DNA of 64,000 nucleotides from Azolla caroliniana (Eukaryota > Polypodiophyta): assembly GCA_043228905.1 (NCBI GenBank), contig JBHGNT010000005.1, positions 372,001 to 436,000 of the forward strand. Reading direction: 5' to 3'. The notes below the pieces were generated by a model. That model was not told the origin of the DNA, searched no databases, and saw nothing but the letters and a program-made list of their open reading frames with translations. Positions 1 through 10,070 of this stretch are shown here, piece after piece. The stretch's first letter is position 1. Every line of letters starts with the position of its first letter. The position numbers and the translations under genes are program-made.

Positions 1-203
1 GACGATAATATAATCTATCTATCTATCTCACATGGGTCATGTCGGCCTCCATGGGCATTAATATATACCATAATCTCAAGCTAACAACTGCCAACGGACC
101 GTTCTCATATGGCTCTATCGCCCAAGACTCACACACCCAATCTCTCGCTCTAGGAAGCCATATGTCCATTTGTCTGTCTATTGAAGGCATACATATGGAC
201 AAA

Positions 204-204
<1 letters not shown>

Positions 205-244
<40 letters not shown>
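205..244. repeat. (CT)n microsatellite
   Basis: An almost pure CT dinucleotide run of about 40 bases continues into a CA-rich tract. It lies about 500 bases upstream of the glutaredoxin-like start codon. Similar runs occur at 2880-2912, 31340-31363, 37577-37607 and 39321-39393. Confidence 0.95.
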
Positions 245-246
<2 letters not shown>

Positions 247-604
247 CACACACATACACACACAGGTAGATTGAAATTAGTGTATTGCAGTCCATCCAAA
301 AGACACTATTTTGTCTGATTTTCTCACCAAGAAAATACACACACACACACAAGTGGGCTGTTTCATTTTCAAAAAAGTATTGGTGTAAGATTTAGTCTCA
401 TCATCTTCTTCTCCTTCATCATAAGCAGAATCAGCAGCGTCGTCATCGTCTCTGTGTGATCGATCTTTCACACACACTCACACGAATCATTCAAAGATAA
501 TATTGACAATCTAAATCAGAGAAGAATCCGTAAGCCATAACCTAAATGTCCTGGTCTCTGCAGAAAGTTACATATGCGTAGACGAAAATCTATGCATATA
601 TGAA

Positions 605-617
605 TATATATATAAAG
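605..617 (+). promoter_or_regulatory. TATA-like element upstream of the glutaredoxin-like gene
   Basis: The sequence TATATATATAAAG lies about 125 bases upstream of the ATG at 741, a sensible distance for a TATA box with a leader of about 90-100 bases. This is inferred from sequence and position only. Confidence 0.4.
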
Positions 618-740
618 AAGCAATGGCCTAAATCCTATCTATCCTAGAACAAACTGAACTGATCTGATCGATCTTTTATTTATACTCGCTTTAAAGCTCT
701 ATTTCTTTCTTTCTTACTTCTTCTTTTCCGTTCTTTTCTG

Positions 741-1916
741 ATGGGAACCATAGCTTCTAAGCCAACAAAGGATGAACTAAGAGAAGGAAACAGTAGCTCA
801 TGGTATGCCCCTGTCTCTAGAAGCATCTCTGCACCTATCCATTTCAAAGCAGACGAAGATGAAAATGAAGAAAGAGAAAACTATCAGTTTGCTTCTCTCA
901 CTACAAGCTCCCATGGATTTCACACTATGGAGGAGAAAACCACATCCAACGAAGAATTGGTCGTCACAGGAGGCTTTGCTCACATTCTTCACCATAGCTA
1001 TTCTTATTCTTCGTCAACTGCCTTGCCAAGTCAGGAACATCCTTCACAATATGGAACTTTCCATGAAAGCTCTAAGCTCAAGACAGTTGAAGAAGCTGAA
1101 GAAGTAGAAGAGGTTAGTATGGCGTCAAAAGTGGAAAGTTTAAACACGCAGGTACTCATGGAAGGACTTCAATGCAAAGAAGAAGCAATGCAAAAGCAGT
1201 CGGATGCATTATTCAGAAGAAGCCCTCTTAGGAGCCTAAGTAATAGGCTTGACTATGACTATAAGCATGGACATAGCTACGGCGATGGCAGAAAAGATGT
1301 GAAGAACACATATTTTGATGCAGTGCAAAGAAGCCCTCTTGGGAGTGGCCTGTGTAGGAAGGTTCTGGAAGCACCTAAGAACGGTAATAATACATGGGAC
1401 GGATCAATGCCCCCTTTTGATCTGCAACCGGATGCAGTCACATGCCTATCCATCCCAAGAGCATCGGGGGACAAAGCAGTCCTCTACTTCACAAGCCTCC
1501 GGTGCATCCGACGAACGTTCGATGAATGCTGCACTGCCAAACAGATATTGCGGGGCCTCGGTGTCTTTGCGGACGAGCGAGATGTGTGGATGCACTCCAA
1601 GTTCAGAGATGAGCTCACCCAGCTCATGGGTGGGATCAAGGTCCCTGTCCCCCGGCTGTTCATCAAAGGGAGGGATATCGGGGGATTTGAGGATTTGAAA
1701 AGGTTGCATGAAGAGGGGGTCTTGGCAACATTAATCATCGGCTTGCGTTCATCTGGCCTCGGCCTTCGAGAAGCATGCCCAGGCTGTGCTGATGTGAGAT
1801 TCGTGCCTTGTCTCACTTGCAACGGTAGTTGCAAAGTCTTAGATCTGCTCAACCGTGCTACAAGGTGCGATCAATGCAATGAAAATGGGCTCATCATGTG
1901 TCCGATTTGCAATTAG
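741..1916 (+). CDS. Glutaredoxin-like protein with C-terminal Cys-rich zinc finger
   Basis: Single-exon gene of 391 aa belonging to the plant family of long glutaredoxin-domain proteins (Arabidopsis At5g39865/At3g28850 type), whose biochemical role is poorly known. The N-terminus MGTIAS fits an N-myristoylation signal (Gly2, Ser6), suggesting membrane association. Residues ~10-240 are low-complexity and charged, with two RSPL-containing segments. The glutaredoxin fold runs from about residue 247 (VLYFTSLRCIRRTF) through DERDVWMHS and the cis-Pro region KVPVPRLFIKG to about 345. The tail (~346-391) has four Cys pairs (CPGC, CLTC, CDQC, CPIC), the family's zinc-finger-like end. Oddity: Cys255 sits where relatives usually have Gly or another non-Cys residue, and it aligns with the first Cys of the classical CPYC site. 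The start was chosen for the myristoylation motif, the pyrimidine-rich leader and the family pattern. Length is normal for the family. Confidence 0.9.
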   Translation: MGTIASKPTKDELREGNSSSWYAPVSRSISAPIHFKADEDENEERENYQFASLTTSSHGFHTMEEKTTSNEELVVTGGFAHILHHSYSYSSSTALPSQEHPSQYGTFHESSKLKTVEEAEEVEEVSMASKVESLNTQVLMEGLQCKEEAMQKQSDALFRRSPLRSLSNRLDYDYKHGHSYGDGRKDVKNTYFDAVQRSPLGSGLCRKVLEAPKNGNNTWDGSMPPFDLQPDAVTCLSIPRASGDKAVLYFTSLRCIRRTFDECCTAKQILRGLGVFADERDVWMHSKFRDELTQLMGGIKVPVPRLFIKGRDIGGFEDLKRLHEEGVLATLIIGLRSSGLGLREACPGCADVRFVPCLTCNGSCKVLDLLNRATRCDQCNENGLIMCPICN

Positions 1917-2877
1917 CATGGTGGTGTCCTTCATCCAAGATCAATCCTCTCTCTATCGCATCGAAATGCAAATATGTTTTGAGATTTTACATCATGTGTT
2001 GTTTCTGCATCAAGGAATCATGCATGGCCTATGAAGAATATATAACTAATGTAACTATATCAGGAGGTTTTGGGCTAACATTCATGGATAGCTGATCAGT
2101 TGCTTGGTCTGCTTTGGGAACCATGGAGAATGAACGAAATGCATCTTGTTGGTTTCTGGGGACACTATTGCATGGGATCTAAGGTTCTCACCAGATTAGG
2201 AAAATAATGAAAGACATTGAGTATTGCAACTTTGGGATAAAATCTTGGAGTTACCATACATGTCAGGTGAAAAGTCTCTCCATAAGTTTTATGTGGTGTT
2301 ATTTCTGATCACAAAATCCAAAACCATTGTGAATCAAATTGTTCTCCTTATCAAAATTGAATGTGAAGAAAAACCAGGAAAATCAAGGAAGATAATTGAT
2401 CAATTTGAATAATGATGTTTGAAGTTTGAGGCTGTTATTGCGTTATACTTTTGCATTGTTTGTATAATTAGAAGCCAATATTCCCATTCAAATACCTGAA
2501 ATTTGGTTGTAATATAAATACGTGTGTAACACTAACAGTTGGTTACTTTGTCTCGATGCAAATCATGGTGTTATCAATGCATTGGGAATATATTGAACTC
2601 ATTTTCTTTTCTTTTCTAGAGTGAGTTTGTTGTGCTTAATGATTATTCTATGAATGATGAAATATATGTTCCTTTAGCGTCTTCTGAAGATTTCAAGTAG
2701 AGGCATTACATGATCTCTGAATACCATGCTGCTTATACTTTTGTTGTCGTCCTTTGAAATTAAAATCTTTAGGCATTTTATACCAGTACATCATAAGATT
2801 GATGTAATCCTACAATACCATAATATCTTAAGTATTAGAGAAGAGATGTTAAGAATTTTTCATGTTTTTTTGTTTGG

Positions 2878-2878
<1 letters not shown>

Positions 2879-2912
<34 letters not shown>
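2879..2912. repeat. (GA)n microsatellite
   Basis: Pure GA dinucleotide run of about 34 bases in the spacer downstream of the glutaredoxin-like gene, preceded by a short G run. Confidence 0.95.
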
Positions 2913-2914
<2 letters not shown>

Positions 2915-3227
2915 TTCATAGAAACACCTTTTCAAGTCGAATTCAAGTTTACGGCTACTCAAATGGAAATATAGAAGCAGGAGTAACACTTAAATTTGAA
3001 TTTCTAAAAACCATGTCAAAACCGTACTAAGAAAAACTTATCATTGCAATACAAATTTGCAATGATAACTCCTAGATTGGAGGTGGTACTATGAGAATTA
3101 GATAGAAGATCACTAGTATCATGAGAACTAGAATAGCATGCTCTACATGCGTCATGAGTATGACACTTTTTAAAAAAGGAAAGCAAGAGGTTATCATGGG
3201 AACTCATGGAAAAAGCAAATTGTCAAT

Positions 3228-3470
3228 ACCCATAAAATTCAACATAGGCACACATGTTGGACCATAGGACACTACGTTGTGATGAACTGTAGACTCACAA
3301 TATTTGACATACTAGCGCAAATTTTTGGACCATTGGAGGATGTTTCAACTCCATTACAATCCATAAGATTCAACATAGACACATCATCATGTTGGCCCAT
3401 TCAACAATGTTTGTCCACATGATTTAAGCTCATAGCATTTGAGTGACACATGCTTGGCCCGTTGCACAAT
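3228..3470. repeat. Degenerate direct repeat, period about 130 bp
   Basis: A segment starting near 3230 (CCATAAAATTCAACATAG, then CACATGTTGGACCAT) recurs near 3361 (CCATAAGATTCAACATAG, then CATGTTGGCCCAT). A third partial copy of the TTGGCCC / CACAATGTTG part lies near 3450. Copies are diverged and carry no coding potential. Confidence 0.5.
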
Positions 3471-3788
3471 GTTGCTCGATTTGGATTATTATTGAATGCA
3501 TATCTTCTCCACCTAATGTGAGGCATGACCTAGAACCAGGAAAAAAGATCGCAGATACACATACATAATGAACATCCACAAGGAGATCGATGGAATGATG
3601 GGATCAAGCCATTGGCCCGAGGATCCAACTTGGGTTTTGGCCGAATTTATGACTTTTAATCCACCCCCAAATAACATAATCAAATCTTTAGAATACTCTA
3701 ATTTTGAGTTCTTTGAAAAGTTTGAAAAATAGCACGTGGCATCACAACTTGCTCCATATAATACAATCACATGAGTTTTCTTCCATTA

Positions 3789-4601
3789 TCAATGTTGGTG
3801 TTGATGATGGTAATTAAGACTAGAAGCACTACTTGCATGAGCAAAGTAATTGGAATTAGCATGATGATTAACACCATGGTAAGTATAGCCCGCAAAATCA
3901 TGACCATAGTAACCATAGTTTTCATCAGGGAGAATCAATCGACCACGTGATTCTGGATAACCAGTATCTCGGCGATGCATGATGTCGGGAGACAGAGGAG
4001 GAGGAGTGGCCGATAAGATGGTCAATGGCGTCTCCAAAGTGTTGTGCACGAGATCAGTCCACGTGGACGATATAAATATGCTTATTCTTCCGACGATAAA
4101 GGTAATGTTAGGGTTAGGGTTAGGGTTAGGGTTAGGGTTAAGGCTAGGGTAAGGCTCAATGCTGTAGTTGGGATTAAGATTACGGACAATGTAATCATTA
4201 GAGTTGAGGTTAGGGTCAGCGCTATTATTAGGGTTTTGCAAGGATGGTGGGCAAGGCTTGGGGCGTGGGGGGATTCGCACCTGATTCCGCAATGCGTCGT
4301 GGTGGTCATGATCATCACCATCACCGCGATAATTTGCTGCATCTGATGCGTCACGATCTGGACCGTCGGATGATGGAGTGGACGATGAAGAATGGCTGCC
4401 ACAGTAGATGGGCGTAACGTGAAGGTTAGGGTCTGGAAGGTAGGACTTGCAGGCAGGGCAAGAGGAGTGAGTGCGAAGAGGGCGATGAGAGGATATGGGT
4501 GCCCATGCCCATCGGAAGAGGCATGGCCAACAGAAGACATGTCCGCATCGAGTGACCACAGGCTCCTCTATTTCCTCTCGCAGACAGATGCTGCACTCCA
4601 T
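3789..4601 (-). CDS. RING-finger E3 ubiquitin ligase, RMA/RNF5-like RING, Asn-Pro-rich tail
   Basis: Intronless gene of 270 aa. The C3HC4 RING begins at the N-terminus: C3, C6, C19, H21, C24, C27, C48, C51 (CSIC, CGHVFC, CPAC). The sequence EEPVVTRCGHVFCWPCL matches RMA/RNF5/RNF185-type RINGs, which recruit E2-ubiquitin. After the RING comes the conserved DPNLHVTPIY segment, then a disordered region rich in Asn, Pro and Ser with an Asn-Pro run encoded by CCCTAA hexamers (4108-4144). The C-terminus is His/Ser/Asn-rich. I see no clear transmembrane helix, although classical RMA proteins are anchored at the C-terminus; FIVGRISIFISS is the only hydrophobic stretch. The start is the first ATG, two residues before the first zinc Cys, as in its neighbour. 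The paralogue at 7708-8508 shares start, RING and NP-rich tail, so this is a tandem duplication. Substrate unknown. Confidence 0.85.
   Translation of the reverse strand: MECSICLREEIEEPVVTRCGHVFCWPCLFRWAWAPISSHRPLRTHSSCPACKSYLPDPNLHVTPIYCGSHSSSSTPSSDGPDRDASDAANYRGDGDDHDHHDALRNQVRIPPRPKPCPPSLQNPNNSADPNLNSNDYIVRNLNPNYSIEPYPSLNPNPNPNPNPNITFIVGRISIFISSTWTDLVHNTLETPLTILSATPPPLSPDIMHRRDTGYPESRGRLILPDENYGYYGHDFAGYTYHGVNHHANSNYFAHASSASSLNYHHQHQH
4108..4144. repeat. Telomere-like TTAGGG hexamer array inside a coding region
   Basis: Five perfect TTAGGG units (4108-4137) are followed by the variants TTAAGG and CTAGGG. On the minus strand they are read in the frame AAC CCT and give an Asn-Pro run in the RING protein. 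Further single TTAGGG units lie at about 4211, 4229 and 4424 in the same gene. Confidence 0.9.
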
Positions 4602-7165
4602 AGCTGAACAAAAAACTCTGTCTGCGTAAACCTAACGAATGAAATCGTATAGATGTCTTCTCCTCTTTCTCTGTGCTTTCTTCCTCTTCTTCTTCTTCTT
4701 CTTCTTCTTCGATTATCTACATCTCCATCCTTCTTTATATTTATGGCCTATCAGAAACGCAGCTTTTTACGTTTCGATTTTCTTTTCTAGCTTTTGCGTT
4801 TCTCATCCATCTGTTTGTAGCTTTTGCGTTTCTGGCTTTTCTACAACGCCAGGGTGCCTGGCTATGGGATCACCCACCTTACATACCCCTCCCTCGCCCC
4901 TATTCGATATTTCACTCTCCATCAACTCATCCACAAACCACGATCTCATTTTCATAGACTATTGATCTTGCCTCCTACCTATGGTTTCACGAATTCCGTG
5001 TCATTCGTGGATGAATCTAGTCTCCTTGTTAATGTTCTCGTCGTCGTTATTATTATAATGAATCTCCAAACACATATTAAAATGTTTGCCATTCCGACTA
5101 ATTTTGACATCTAACTAATGTTTTCAATAGTGTACTAAGATTCTCTTTTTAGGTTCAAGTCAATACACAGACAAAATTGAAATACTTGCATTGCTTTATC
5201 ATATTGATATGTGGTAAGAGTTATTTCACTTAATCAAACCTACAACTAACCATGTTATTAGGTAGCCTACTCATAAGTATGGAACCATTGCACGTGAGTT
5301 CAAGTGAAGGAGGCAAGCTAAGCCCACTTGTTTAGACATCGTATATTTAAGGTATAAGAGATATTGTGTGGTTAAAGAGTGCATCAATTATTCTTGAAAA
5401 CCATTCACCTGGAAGGGTGTTAAGAACTCCCTTCCCTCGATCATTTACTAGTTGCATGCTTCATCATTATAATTTATAACTATGCACTACTTGCACTTGT
5501 TCACAATATATAGCTAGATTTTTGTATATCAATTCAACCATACCAAATTATGAACATTGATCGAGTCACCTTCTATATTTTATGATTACTCACAGACATT
5601 AACATTTATTTTTTGGCAACGCTTAATAATGTTGGTGGGAAACCTAAAATAGTTTGTGCTCCAAAGTACTAAAAGAAAATTTGAAAATTGTCAATAGATG
5701 TATCATGCAATTGACAACATCATACAGTGATTGCCTCAATATAGTGTTTGAAGGAACTCACTTTGTGAAAAAAGGGTTGATGGAAGTCCACATGGTTGTA
5801 TTATATCATAGAGTCTGCAATCCCCAATATTTTACCCAATTTAGAAATTGGATGCCTTTGAGAATAAGATCATATGTATCGAAATAAACACTGGAGCCTT
5901 AGAAAACGATGGCAAAGGTATCACCTTGACCTACCTCCCCATCACACTATCACCAACCGAATGACGTCACAAATATTAAGATGTACTCAATCTAATTTCT
6001 AGAAATATGATTCAATGAATGGGCCTCATATTAAACCACGTGATCTCATCAAATAACTTAAAATGCACCATTTACTCATTCTTCTTGTGCCTAGCCCCAT
6101 TGATCAATAATGGATAGTGAGATGGATTAGGTTCGTAGCATAAACTTCGTTTACATAGTTTGATGCAAGACACAATTGTGTTGAAGAAACATGGATGAAG
6201 GGAATATAAATCCAAGAAATATATAATTTGGTTGAAACTAGTAGAGTACAATGAATGTTAGTTGCACATGTGCTCCTTGATGGGTTGAGCATGATCTCTT
6301 AAATGACATTCAATAATATAGTGCTCATATAGAATTTTTATTCATAATAACTATACATGAAGAATGGGGCAAACCTTATGCAAACAACTTTTGTGCATGT
6401 ATAGAGGGGTTTGCTACTTAAGGTTGATTTGTGCACCGGTTTGGGGACAAGGCTATCCAAAATGTAGAATTGGATTCATTGGCCCCACCAAAATGTGCAA
6501 ATGTGGGAAAGTATAGAGCTAAATACTTTAGCATTTTACTTTATCATCTCTTGTACGACAGAACCAAATCCTCTTGTCGTCGTCAAGCAAGCATTTATGT
6601 ACTTTCTTGTGAGGTTCTCTATTTATTTATTTATTTATTTATTTATTTGGGGGGGGCTCAAATCCTTGTGTAACCAAGTTCGTGATGCTACTACCACGTC
6701 TCTTCCATACAAAAGCAAGAGTCAAATGTGTTTGGATAGATCATATATTACACACGTGTGTTAGATTTCCAATAATGGATTGAAGTCTCACTTTTACAAT
6801 GAATTAGCTATAAGGAACACCAAAAGAGTGAGACCCGATGTATATCTCCAAGTCAAAATTAGCGTGGCTAGCTAACACAATAAACTACAAGGCAAAGCAA
6901 TGACCAACATTCCAATAAAAGAGTTCAAATTTGGGATGTTTGGCAAACACTCACTCCAATTTTGTTTTGGTCTCTACCCATTTGGATTCTCTCAAGTATT
7001 TTATGTGGCAGCGGACTATGGGTGATTCACTTGAGAGTTTTGATCAATTTTTTACTTGTTTTTCTCTCTCCCGCTCAATATACAAGATATACATATGTTA
7101 TTCACAACATGTTTCTACACTTATTTTTCCCCATGGGTCTAGTTAAGGGAATCCTCCCTGGTGGA

Positions 7166-7315
7166 TTATGGACTCTTCTAGGGTGAGCTAAATTAGACTA
7201 TCTTGACTATGGACTCTTCTAGGGCGAACTAAAAAAATTAGACTCTTCTAGCAAACTAAAGTGGACTATCTCGACTATGAACTTTTCAAGTGAACTACAT
7301 TGGACTATCTTGATC
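7166..7315. repeat. Degenerate short tandem repeat (GACTCTTCTAG / GACTATCT motif)
   Basis: The words GGACTCTTCTAGGG, GGACTATCT and TTGACTATG recur several times over 150 bases, giving an irregular tandem array downstream of the second RING gene. No coding potential. Confidence 0.55.
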
Positions 7316-7384
7316 TCTACTCAAGTTTCAACCATACTATGAAACCATCTTGACCTCTTTGACTCTCAATGGATTGCATGCTCA

Positions 7385-7403
7385 CCCCCCCCCCCCCCCC
7401 CCC
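7385..7403. repeat. Poly-C tract
   Basis: A run of 19 consecutive C bases, followed after a few bases by a poly-A run. It could be length-variable or a sequencing-difficult spot. Confidence 0.9.
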
Positions 7404-7707
7404 ACGCCTTCCCAACCAAAAAAAAAAGAGCTGGTAAAAAAGAAAACACCGTCCTCATTTTTTACACGTCTAATTAAGCTTCTTAAGCTTCCTAAATGCA
7501 AATTCTTAATTAGGGCTAAACGCCTTCTTAATTCCGTTCATAAATAGCAGAATCACCATATATAAGCATAATAACAATGCGAGAGGCAAGAAAAATAGAG
7601 TTATCACATCCGGACAAAACTTTTTCCATAACAAATATGTATACATACATGTCTTGTTTCTGATTAATGGTTTCGGATTAGAGTTTATGGGTAGGTCTAA
7701 TTAATCA

Positions 7708-8508
7708 CTAGCTCGGGAAAAAAGTAATGTCATCATTAGCCTCTAGATACTCAGCATCATGGGAGTAACGGAGAGGAAAGGCAGTGTTGGAATTCTGCAA
7801 GGTGGAGCTGGAGCTGGTGGGCGTTTGCGGAGGAGGAGGTGCGGTAACAGGGATTCGGGTGGGCCTGGGATGTCCAGGCACCCCAAAACTCCTATTCCCA
7901 TGAATCCTGTTATGATGATTAGTTTGGACTCTTCGGAGGAAGGATTCCCGCATTATAAAAGTAATGGCCCAATCTTCTGAATCGTCGTCTTCAGAATATT
8001 CAACATAATCACGCTGCTGATGGGTGGCGTTCGGATTCACCACATTGGAGTTACTAGGGTTAGGGTTAGGGTTGGGGGTAGTGGTAGTGGTAGGGTTGGT
8101 GTTAAAGGCGTGATGATTACGGATAGGATGGGGCGGCGGGCAATTAGGGTTGGGGTTAGGGAAGGGTAGCGGGCGGGGTTTAGGGCGTGGCGGGATTGGG
8201 AGGGAGTGGTCCCCCTGGGGAGGATGATGAGGAGGGAGGGCAGCAGGGGAATGGGCGGAGGAGGCATAGATGGGCGTGACGTGGAGGTTGGGGTCGGGGA
8301 GGGGGGCCTTGCAGAGGGGGCAGGAGGAGCGAGTGGTGCGGATGAGGGGGTGGACCTTGCCGCAGGCAGGGCAGGGGGTGGCGTCGTAGTTGCTGGAGAC
8401 GTAGGGTGCCCACGCCCACACATACAGGCACGCCCAGCAGAAGACATGGCCGCACCGTGTCACCACCGGCTCCTCGGTCTCCTCTCGCAGGCAGATGCAG
8501 CATTCCAT
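7708..8508 (-). CDS. RING-finger E3 ubiquitin ligase, paralogue of the gene at 3789-4601
   Basis: Intronless gene of 266 aa when started at the ATG at 8508 (MECCICLREE), which matches the paralogue's start. An in-frame ATG 38 codons upstream (8622) would add a charged extension and is probably leader. RING ligands C3, C6, C19, H21, C24, C27 are followed by two candidate last pairs: CPAC (46, 49) and CPLC (63, 66). The second aligns with the paralogue's CPAC, so about 15 residues carrying an extra CPxC have been inserted, or lost in the other copy. The conserved DPNLHVTPIY follows, then Pro/Asn-rich disorder with NPNPNP runs from TTAGGG-type hexamers (about 8056-8080), and a short acidic stretch EYSEDDDSEDW. 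No clear membrane anchor is visible. Predicted role is E3 ligation with an E2 partner; target unknown. Confidence 0.85.
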   Translation of the reverse strand: MECCICLREETEEPVVTRCGHVFCWACLYVWAWAPYVSSNYDATPCPACGKVHPLIRTTRSSCPLCKAPLPDPNLHVTPIYASSAHSPAALPPHHPPQGDHSLPIPPRPKPRPLPFPNPNPNCPPPHPIRNHHAFNTNPTTTTTPNPNPNPSNSNVVNPNATHQQRDYVEYSEDDDSEDWAITFIMRESFLRRVQTNHHNRIHGNRSFGVPGHPRPTRIPVTAPPPPQTPTSSSSTLQNSNTAFPLRYSHDAEYLEANDDITFFPS

Positions 8509-9895
8509 TGCCAATGCCAAATGGGGATGGTATGGATCGATCGGGTTCCTAGGAGCCTCTCTTTCTTTTTCTGCCTGCTCTCTCTGTCTGCTACGTCGGG
8601 AAGCTCTCTGCTTCTTACACACACTGTTTTGTTTTGCTCAGTCCTCTCGATTTCGCTCCCTTTTTATTATGGTCCTCCTGCTTCCTTCCTGCGTTTCGCG
8701 TTTGCGTTTGCGTTTGCGTTTGACCTTTTGCGTTTCCCTAACCGGATTCCAAAGCAAATACATAACATACATACAATTTATTTTTATTTTATTTTAAACT
8801 CTAGGGCCAAAATATTTTTTTTAAAAAAAAATTTATTGATCTTTGTAATGGAATTTATGGCTGCACCTTTCACGTTCCATTTCTTCGGTAACTCGTCCCC
8901 TTGCGCCGACAAACGTCGATACAAATATTGGCACCAATGAACCAAATAAACTTTCCATGTGTGTGTGTGTGTCTAGAAGCTTGGACATGCTTGGGGGTAG
9001 ACAAGTGAAGTGTCTTAATGCCTCACCTCATTGTGGATTAAATGGATATACCCTTGGGTCCATTTGCCTCCTAAGGCTCCCCATTCGGTTCATGTTTCAA
9101 AAATTTTAAATGGTTTGGACCCTCTCAAACCGAACCGAACCGTTGTCGATTGTTAACTATCACTAAGCTTCCTACAATACATTGATTTCATTGAAGTCGA
9201 TGACAAACTCATAAATCGATGTTCTTGTAGCACATTAAGTTGTAAACATTGCATTAACTACACAAGTGTTGATCATGATCATAATCATGAAGTTAGTTGG
9301 CACTTATTCATACCAATGCGATTCCTCGAGCACTTTACCCATGACTCCAGAATTGTTGGGTCTCCTAAACTCACAAGTCATATTTTCATACAAGGAACGC
9401 TTTTGTACTGTTGTTTGGTTGCCCCAAATTCCTACATCATCCACCTATCCTACTAAATTTCATTGGTTCACTTGGCATTCATCCACTACGATGCTCTACA
9501 CCAACTTATTACTTTTCGCATTGGTTTAGATTGCCAAGCTAAGAACTTCACATTCTCATCGAAATTAAGCTCTTGTATGAATCAATATCGCATCGCACCA
9601 TGCATGGAACACTAGATCCATTGTGATAACAAATCAACTTACGACGCCATAGGCTATCCGTGCCGACTCCCCCGCCCCCCTCTCAATCAACATCCTACTT
9701 TCATAGTCACGCTCCATGGTATCCATCATAGTATGATTGACACCCCGACAAGGACACTGAGATGGTGGCCATGTGTCATCATAAGTCAACAAGATTCGAT
9801 GCACCACGAGGAGGAAACAGATGTAGTAGTTAGAACCCATGGACGCTTAATAAAGCCCCCGATGAGACGGACAATTTTGCCCCCTGGACCACACA

Positions 9896-9922
9896 TTTAG
9901 GGTTTTTTGTATTTTAGGGTTT
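9896..9922 (+). promoter_or_regulatory. Telo-box pair (TTAGGGTTT) in the helicase promoter
   Basis: Two copies of the telo-box (reverse of AAACCCTAA) occur at about 9897-9906 and 9914-9922. Telo-boxes are known in promoters of plant ribosomal-protein and other translation or cell-growth genes. The downstream gene is a nucleolar-type helicase, so the context fits. Confidence 0.55.
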
Positions 9923-9923
9923 G

Positions 9924-9932
9924 CATATAAAT
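9924..9932 (+). promoter_or_regulatory. TATA-like element of the RH7-like gene
   Basis: CATATAAAT, just downstream of the two telo-boxes and about 265 bases before the ATG at 10198. It implies a leader of roughly 230 bases. Inferred from sequence and position only. Confidence 0.4.
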
Positions 9933-10049
9933 TCATCACATTTGGCAACACTCAAACTCTTTTGCTGTGAGCTTTGCTGCACGCAGGGCGAGGATCAGCC
10001 GCAGGTCTTCTGAGATTTTAGGGTCTACCGTTCTGTTTCATACCTCGGG

Positions 10050-10070
10050 GATTTAGGGTTTAGGGTTAGA
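10050..10070 (+). promoter_or_regulatory. Telo-box cluster in the leader of the RH7-like gene
   Basis: Overlapping units reading ATTTAGGGTTTAGGGTTA at about 10051-10068, with another TTTAGGG at about 10017. They lie inside the probable 5' untranslated region, about 140 bases before the start codon. Confidence 0.5.

Larger units (their letters stand above)
1..740. other. 5' spacer and probable promoter of the glutaredoxin-like gene
   Basis: No gene is supported here. The stretch holds a (CT)n microsatellite at about 205-244 followed by CA-rich sequence, another CA run near 337-351, and an AT-rich TATA-like element at 605-617. The short open frames on both strands are made of microsatellite translation (Ser-Leu, Arg-Glu) and AT-rich filler. 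The last 100 bases before the ATG at 741 are pyrimidine-rich, as is usual for plant 5' leaders. Confidence 0.6.
1917..3788. other. Intergenic spacer, no gene seen
   Basis: Between the convergent glutaredoxin-like gene and first RING gene I see no supported gene. It contains a (GA)n run at about 2880-2912 and, at 3228-3470, degenerate repeats sharing a segment that reads roughly CCATAARATTCAACATAG. Short open frames here have no recognisable domains. Confidence 0.6.
4602..7707. other. Spacer between the two RING paralogues
   Basis: The first ~250 bases are the probable leader/promoter of the upstream RING gene (CTT-rich, 4673-4710). The rest is AT-rich with no supported gene. It includes a (TTTA)n run at 6621-6648 followed by a G tract, a degenerate tandem repeat at about 7166-7315, and a run of 19 C at 7385-7403. 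Open frames of 60-108 codons are low-complexity translations of these tracts. Confidence 0.55.

Noticed and set aside
23-352. Minus-strand open frame with an (RE)n run
   Set aside because: It is the translation of the (CT)n and CA-rich microsatellites; no domain and no plausible gene structure.
4082-4540. 152-codon minus-strand frame with Leu-Thr repeats
   Set aside because: Shadow frame of the RING gene; the Leu-Thr run is the same telomere-like repeat read out of frame.
8206-8940. 244-codon plus-strand open frame
   Set aside because: Antisense to the GC-rich RING gene at 7708-8508; Gly/Arg-rich composition reflects the complement of Pro-rich codons.
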